Shown here piece after piece: positions 60,501 through 64,000 of a stretch of DNA of 64,000 bases. Position numbers and translations under genes: made by a program. The DNA lies in contig NZ_PYLO01000002.1 of NCBI RefSeq assembly GCF_003024715.1, positions 186,001 to 250,000 on the forward strand. The letters are read 5' to 3'. Position 1 is the first letter of the stretch. Every line of letters begins with the position of its first letter. The stretch is from Clostridium fessum (GTDB lineage: Bacteria; Bacillota; Clostridia; Lachnospirales; Lachnospiraceae). Under the pieces are notes generated by a model. That model searched no databases. It was given only the letters and a program-made list of their open reading frames with translations, and had not been told where the DNA came from.

Positions 60501-61841
60501 ATGGCTCTCATTTTAGATAAAACCGAACAGAAAATTGTCGATATCATCGACGCACACCGCGACGAGATCATCGCATTCGCCAAAGATATCTACACCCATG
60601 CAGAGCTGGGTTATAAAGAATACAGAACTGCAGAAAAATTTGCTTCTTTCATGAAAAATCTGGGTCTTGAGACAAAGGAAGGACTGGCTGTCACCGGTGT
60701 CAAAGCCTACTTAAATGAAGAAGAGAAAACGAATGTAAGTCTGGCTCTCATCGGGGAACTGGATGCGCTCCGCATCCCGGAACATAAATATTCCAATCCG
60801 GAGACTCAGGGAGCTCACTGCTGCGGACATCATGCCCAGCTGGCCGGTGTCATCGGTGCAGCCCTGGCTCTGACCAATGAAGATGTAAAAAAAGAGCTGG
60901 ACGGACAGGTTGTATTCTTCGCCGTACCGGCAGAGGAATATGGTGAGATTGAATTTAAAAACTCCCTGACCGCACAGGGCAAAATCAAATACGGTGGCGG
61001 AAAATGTGAACTCATCCGCATCGGTGCTTTTGATGACATCGACCTGGATATCGTCCACCACACCGGTGATAAAGATATCAGTGTCGGTTCCCACTCCAAC
61101 AACGGTTTCGTCTCCAAGGTCATTCGTTATAAGGGACTGGCTGCCCACGCAGCCGGTGCCCCGCATCTGGGAGTCAATGCATTAAATGCAGCCTCCCTCG
61201 GACTTTCCGCCCTGGCTTACCAGCGCGAAACCTTCCGGGATGATGACCATGTCCGGATTCATCCCATTATCACAAAAGGCGGTAATCTCGTCAATGTAGT
61301 ACCGGATGAGGTGGTAATCGAAACTCTGGTACGTGCCGCCAACAAAGATGCCATCGCAGATGCTGCCGCCAAAACCGACCGTGCCTTCAAAGCCGGTGCC
61401 ATCGCCGTCGGTGCTTCCTGCGAAATCACCACTATGCCCGGATATCTTCCGGCTCTGAGTGAAAAAGCCGATGAATCAGTTCTGGCAGCCGCTGAGATTG
61501 CCGCACAAACCAGTGAAAACGATTACCAGATCGTCCAGGAAGATACCCACGCCTACAGCGGCGGTTCCACCGATGTGGGGGATGTACAGCATCTGCAGCC
61601 GGTCCTTACCTTCAACACCGGCGGTAAGGTAAGCGGCCTCCACTCCGTTGATTTCGATATCGTAGACGAGGAACTTGCCTATGTGGTCACTGCAAAAATC
61701 TTCGCCCTCTCCGCTTACCGCCTGCTTCGGGACGGGGCTGTGAAAGCAAAAGAAATTGTGGCGAATTATCAGCCCATCTTTACCAAAGAGGAGTATATCA
61801 AATATATGGATTCCTTTATCAAGACGGAAACGTATTCATAA
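60501..61841 (+). CDS. M20D-type amidohydrolase / N-acyl amino acid hydrolase
   Basis: 446 residues. It resembles aminoacylases and AbgB-like amidohydrolases. Visible motifs: GELDALR (Asp), HCCGHHAQ (a variant of the usual HxCGHDxH, with His in place of Asp), VPAEEYGE (Glu-Glu), VHHTGD (His), a dimerisation insert with GLAAHAAGAPHLGVNALNA, and the final GGKVSGLHS. Cytosolic, no signal peptide. It is the last gene behind metNIQ, 47 bases after metQ. The likely task is removing an acyl or peptide group from an imported sulfur amino acid derivative; this is inference from context. Confidence 0.85.
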   Translation: MALILDKTEQKIVDIIDAHRDEIIAFAKDIYTHAELGYKEYRTAEKFASFMKNLGLETKEGLAVTGVKAYLNEEEKTNVSLALIGELDALRIPEHKYSNPETQGAHCCGHHAQLAGVIGAALALTNEDVKKELDGQVVFFAVPAEEYGEIEFKNSLTAQGKIKYGGGKCELIRIGAFDDIDLDIVHHTGDKDISVGSHSNNGFVSKVIRYKGLAAHAAGAPHLGVNALNAASLGLSALAYQRETFRDDDHVRIHPIITKGGNLVNVVPDEVVIETLVRAANKDAIADAAAKTDRAFKAGAIAVGASCEITTMPGYLPALSEKADESVLAAAEIAAQTSENDYQIVQEDTHAYSGGSTDVGDVQHLQPVLTFNTGGKVSGLHSVDFDIVDEELAYVVTAKIFALSAYRLLRDGAVKAKEIVANYQPIFTKEEYIKYMDSFIKTETYS

Positions 61842-61879
61842 TGGATTTCATTATTTGCTAAATTTCTAATATTTTATAG

Positions 61880-61922
61880 AAAAGACAGGAGATATTGTTT
61901 ATTGCAACACGTCCTGTCTTTT
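61880..61922. terminator. Bidirectional terminator after the metNIQ operon
   Basis: AAAAGACAGGA (61880-61890) and TCCTGTCTTTT (61912-61922) pair perfectly, between convergent genes. Confidence 0.85.
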
Positions 61923-61928
61923 CCTCCC

Positions 61929-63473
61929 TCACAAAATATCCTTTTCTTCTAGTATTTCTGGATATAAATCCAATATTTTATATGTAAATAGCAACCTTTC
62001 TACAATATCTGCCGTATAGTTTGAAATTCCTGATAAGTCATTAAATTTTCTTAATCTATATTCCATTGTATTTCGATGAATTCCCAATTTCTGTGCAGCT
62101 GCTGTTACACTAGCAAGTTCTAAAGCAATTCTTTTAGAATATGCGAATGAAGTACCATATTTGTGGTCATATCTAAATACCTCTAGTAATTCAGGCATAC
62201 AAAAGTATTGGATATGTCCTTCCCTTCCAATCTTCTTTATAGCACAATACATAATATAATCTTGATAATGAATCAGGCTTTTATTAAAATGCAGACTTTT
62301 TTCAAGTCCTATAACCATTAATAGTTGATTAAGAATATATGCAAAATCTGTAATTTTATGGAATTGATTGCTGCATACTGCTAGCAAATCATATTTTTCC
62401 AGAAATGCTTCCAACACATTCAAGCATATTCCAACCTCTTTTGTATCAAAAAATAAAATCAGTTTTCTATTGACTTCAAGAATAATGGCTTCAGGGAAAA
62501 TCAGCGACAAATGATTTCTATATGACATCATCATTCGTGACTCTGCCTTTCTGGTTTTATCAGAAATAGCAATTATATAGTAATGATCATGAAGCATCCA
62601 CGAAAAACCTTCTGCCCGTTTTTTGAACTCTGCTTCTGAGTATTTTGCATCCTGAATTAATTCTTGCAATAGATTTTCACTTCGTGTTGTATTAGGTAAA
62701 ATATTTTCTTTTTCAAGAAATAGTTGAAGTGCTCCACACAAAAAATTCATAATTTCGATATCACTATCTTTGAACGGATGATTATAAGCCACCGTTAAAA
62801 ACCAGCCAAAATATCTTCGATTTACAATCAATCGGCAAATTAAACGTTCTCTTTTTTTGGGTGATTTCAAAAGAAACGTCTGCGGTGTATTTTTTATTTG
62901 CTCCAGAACGTTAGCGTAATCGTATTTCTGAAATAGTTCACTTGTCACATATCCCATTCGAAATACACTATTTAATATCTCGTCATCTGCAGCCATTACT
63001 TCATTTGCCGAATGTACCAATAATCTTGTTGTAAAATCTTGTAATAAAATAGGATTTCCAAGGATACTAGCAGCAACATCCAATAAATCCTTTATAGACG
63101 TACAATCAAACAAAGCACGACTGATCGCCAATTCTGCCTCCAAGATACGACTTTCCAAATTTAATTTCGATAAAAGTGCTGTAAACACTTCTCCCGGAGC
63201 ATCACTCTGATATATTATATAATTCTCTGGTTTCTGCATATCAATAAAATCATTCAAATTTCCTAAAAGAATAAATATAGATGGGGCTTCCAGACAGCCA
63301 TCTCCTACCTCTAACAATACCGGAGCTGTTACCACATAAATAATATTTTTTGTGAATGCTACAGACGTCAATGAAAGATTACAGACTTGGCAAATGTTCT
63401 GAGACATATCTTTTATGTGAATTTCTTCTATATTCTCAGCTGATAATGCCTCTGTCAAAACGGAAAGCTTCAT
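61929..63473 (-). CDS. PucR/CdaR-type transcriptional regulator
   Basis: 514 residues. The C-terminal 60 residues contain the HTH_30 domain (LELASVTAAAQKLGIHRNTMEYRLRKFNDLSG, near residues 455-490), as in PucR and CdaR. The middle part (about 110-290) resembles a GAF-like sensor region, and the N-terminus is not the PucR domain seen in the protein at 40034. AT content is higher than in its neighbours. It starts 83 bases after an amidohydrolase gene on the same strand, a plausible target or co-transcribed partner. Confidence 0.8.
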   Translation of the reverse strand: MKLSVLTEALSAENIEEIHIKDMSQNICQVCNLSLTSVAFTKNIIYVVTAPVLLEVGDGCLEAPSIFILLGNLNDFIDMQKPENYIIYQSDAPGEVFTALLSKLNLESRILEAELAISRALFDCTSIKDLLDVAASILGNPILLQDFTTRLLVHSANEVMAADDEILNSVFRMGYVTSELFQKYDYANVLEQIKNTPQTFLLKSPKKRERLICRLIVNRRYFGWFLTVAYNHPFKDSDIEIMNFLCGALQLFLEKENILPNTTRSENLLQELIQDAKYSEAEFKKRAEGFSWMLHDHYYIIAISDKTRKAESRMMMSYRNHLSLIFPEAIILEVNRKLILFFDTKEVGICLNVLEAFLEKYDLLAVCSNQFHKITDFAYILNQLLMVIGLEKSLHFNKSLIHYQDYIMYCAIKKIGREGHIQYFCMPELLEVFRYDHKYGTSFAYSKRIALELASVTAAAQKLGIHRNTMEYRLRKFNDLSGISNYTADIVERLLFTYKILDLYPEILEEKDIL

Positions 63474-63555
63474 ATTTTCTCACCTACTTCTACAATTAGC
63501 AAAGAGGCACTACAAGCGCAGCACCTCTCTAGTTCCAGTTTTAATTGTCTTTATA

Positions 63556-64000
63556 TTAAACCATTTCTCCAGATTTGTATACCCCAATCAAGCAATCCGT
63601 ATATGCTTTCAAATTAGTATATGGATTTTCTCCCAAAAGCACTAAATCAGCAATCTTACCTGGTTCAATCGTCCCAATTTCTTCTGACATCCCTAATACT
63701 TCTGCCGATGTTAACGTTGCAGAAGAAATAATCTTTTCTGGAGGCATTCCATAATCCTGCATAACTAGCATTTCCTTAAATGCAGATGGCTGTGAACCAA
63801 AACACGGAGAACCCGCATCCGTTCCTAATGCAATCTTCACCCCTTTTTCCATTGCTCTCGCAAAAGTGCTTTTCTGCTGTCTTGTTACAAGAGCAGAACG
63901 TTCCACCATAAAATCACTTAACACACCCTTGTTTTCCGATAATATTTTATAAATAGCCAATGTTGGAACCAAAGTTAGTCCTTTTTCTTTCATCATGTCT
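63556..64000 (-). CDS. Amidohydrolase family enzyme, C-terminal part (cut by window edge)
   Basis: 148 codons remain; the frame continues past the right edge, so the visible methionines are internal. KIALGTDAGSPCFGSQ carries the metal-binding aspartate of the amidohydrolase superfamily. It is followed by the C-terminal landmarks TLTSAEVLGMSEEIGTIEPGKIADLVLLGENPY, typical of imidazolonepropionase-like and prolidase-like members. Substrate cannot be told. A weak hairpin (AGAGG/CCTCT, about 63508-63530) lies between it and the regulator gene downstream. Confidence 0.85.
   Translation of the reverse strand, partial: DMMKEKGLTLVPTLAIYKILSENKGVLSDFMVERSALVTRQQKSTFARAMEKGVKIALGTDAGSPCFGSQPSAFKEMLVMQDYGMPPEKIISSATLTSAEVLGMSEEIGTIEPGKIADLVLLGENPYTNLKAYTDCLIGVYKSGEMV

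Overview
The window looks like a chromosomal segment of an anaerobic, host-associated Clostridia member, most likely family Lachnospiraceae (Clostridium cluster XIVa). The evidence is the mid-GC DNA with Firmicutes-type AGGAGG ribosome sites and TTGACA/TATAAT promoters, the gene order rimP-nusA-ylxR-ylxQ-infB-rbfA-nrnA-truB-ribF, Ala/Ser-rich lipoprotein binding proteins, a YesM/YesN-type two-component pair, and L-serine dehydratase split into two subunits. The genus cannot be resolved by eye. No rRNA, tRNA, CRISPR array, transposase or phage gene was seen.

Layout. 1-5600: the start of a methyltransferase (cut by the left edge), a seven-helix membrane protein, a lone carB and a DUF3842 protein. 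5620-14424: the translation/transcription operon rimP to ribF, read leftwards, with a long in-frame repeat array inside infB. 14448-25255: an L-arabinose regulon: a CUT2 sugar ABC transporter, then araR, araA, araB and araD in one direction, followed by a transaldolase-like gene with its own promoter. 25599-33363: a second CUT2 transporter of the YtfQ/R/T-YjfF (furanose) type with a histidine kinase and an AraC-type response regulator. 33476-37150: a nitrilase, a nitrate/sulfonate-type ABC pair with no binding protein, and a DUF1275 protein. 37317-41482: a PucR-type regulator, serine dehydratase beta and alpha, and L-asparaginase in one operon. 41596-50951: a peptide ABC transporter operon ending in two COG2309 paralogs around an M20 peptidase. 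51102-57227: an AGCS symporter, two tandem LysR regulators, a small XRE protein and an NSS symporter. 57312-61922: a methionine-type ABC transporter (metNIQ) plus an M20 amidohydrolase, preceded by a leader holding a Cys-rich 39-codon ORF and a perfect terminator. 61929-64000: a PucR/CdaR-type regulator and the C-terminal part of an amidohydrolase.

How it works together. Much of the window handles scavenged sugars, peptides and amino acids. Arabinose (and probably furanose sugars) is imported, isomerised, phosphorylated and epimerised to xylulose 5-phosphate. Peptides are imported and probably hydrolysed. Asparagine and serine are deaminated, and sulfur amino acids or their N-acyl forms are probably imported and deacylated.

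The most interesting feature is the leader at 57312-57626. It encodes a peptide with eight cysteines in a twelve-residue stretch, followed by a terminator and a plausible competing antiterminator. This is the layout of a cysteine-sensing transcription attenuator in front of metNIQ and an M20 hydrolase. Also notable are three families of dispersed intergenic palindromes, one of them with two identical 30-base copies 24 kb apart, and a sugar ABC ATPase in which one of the two composite ATP sites looks fully degenerate.
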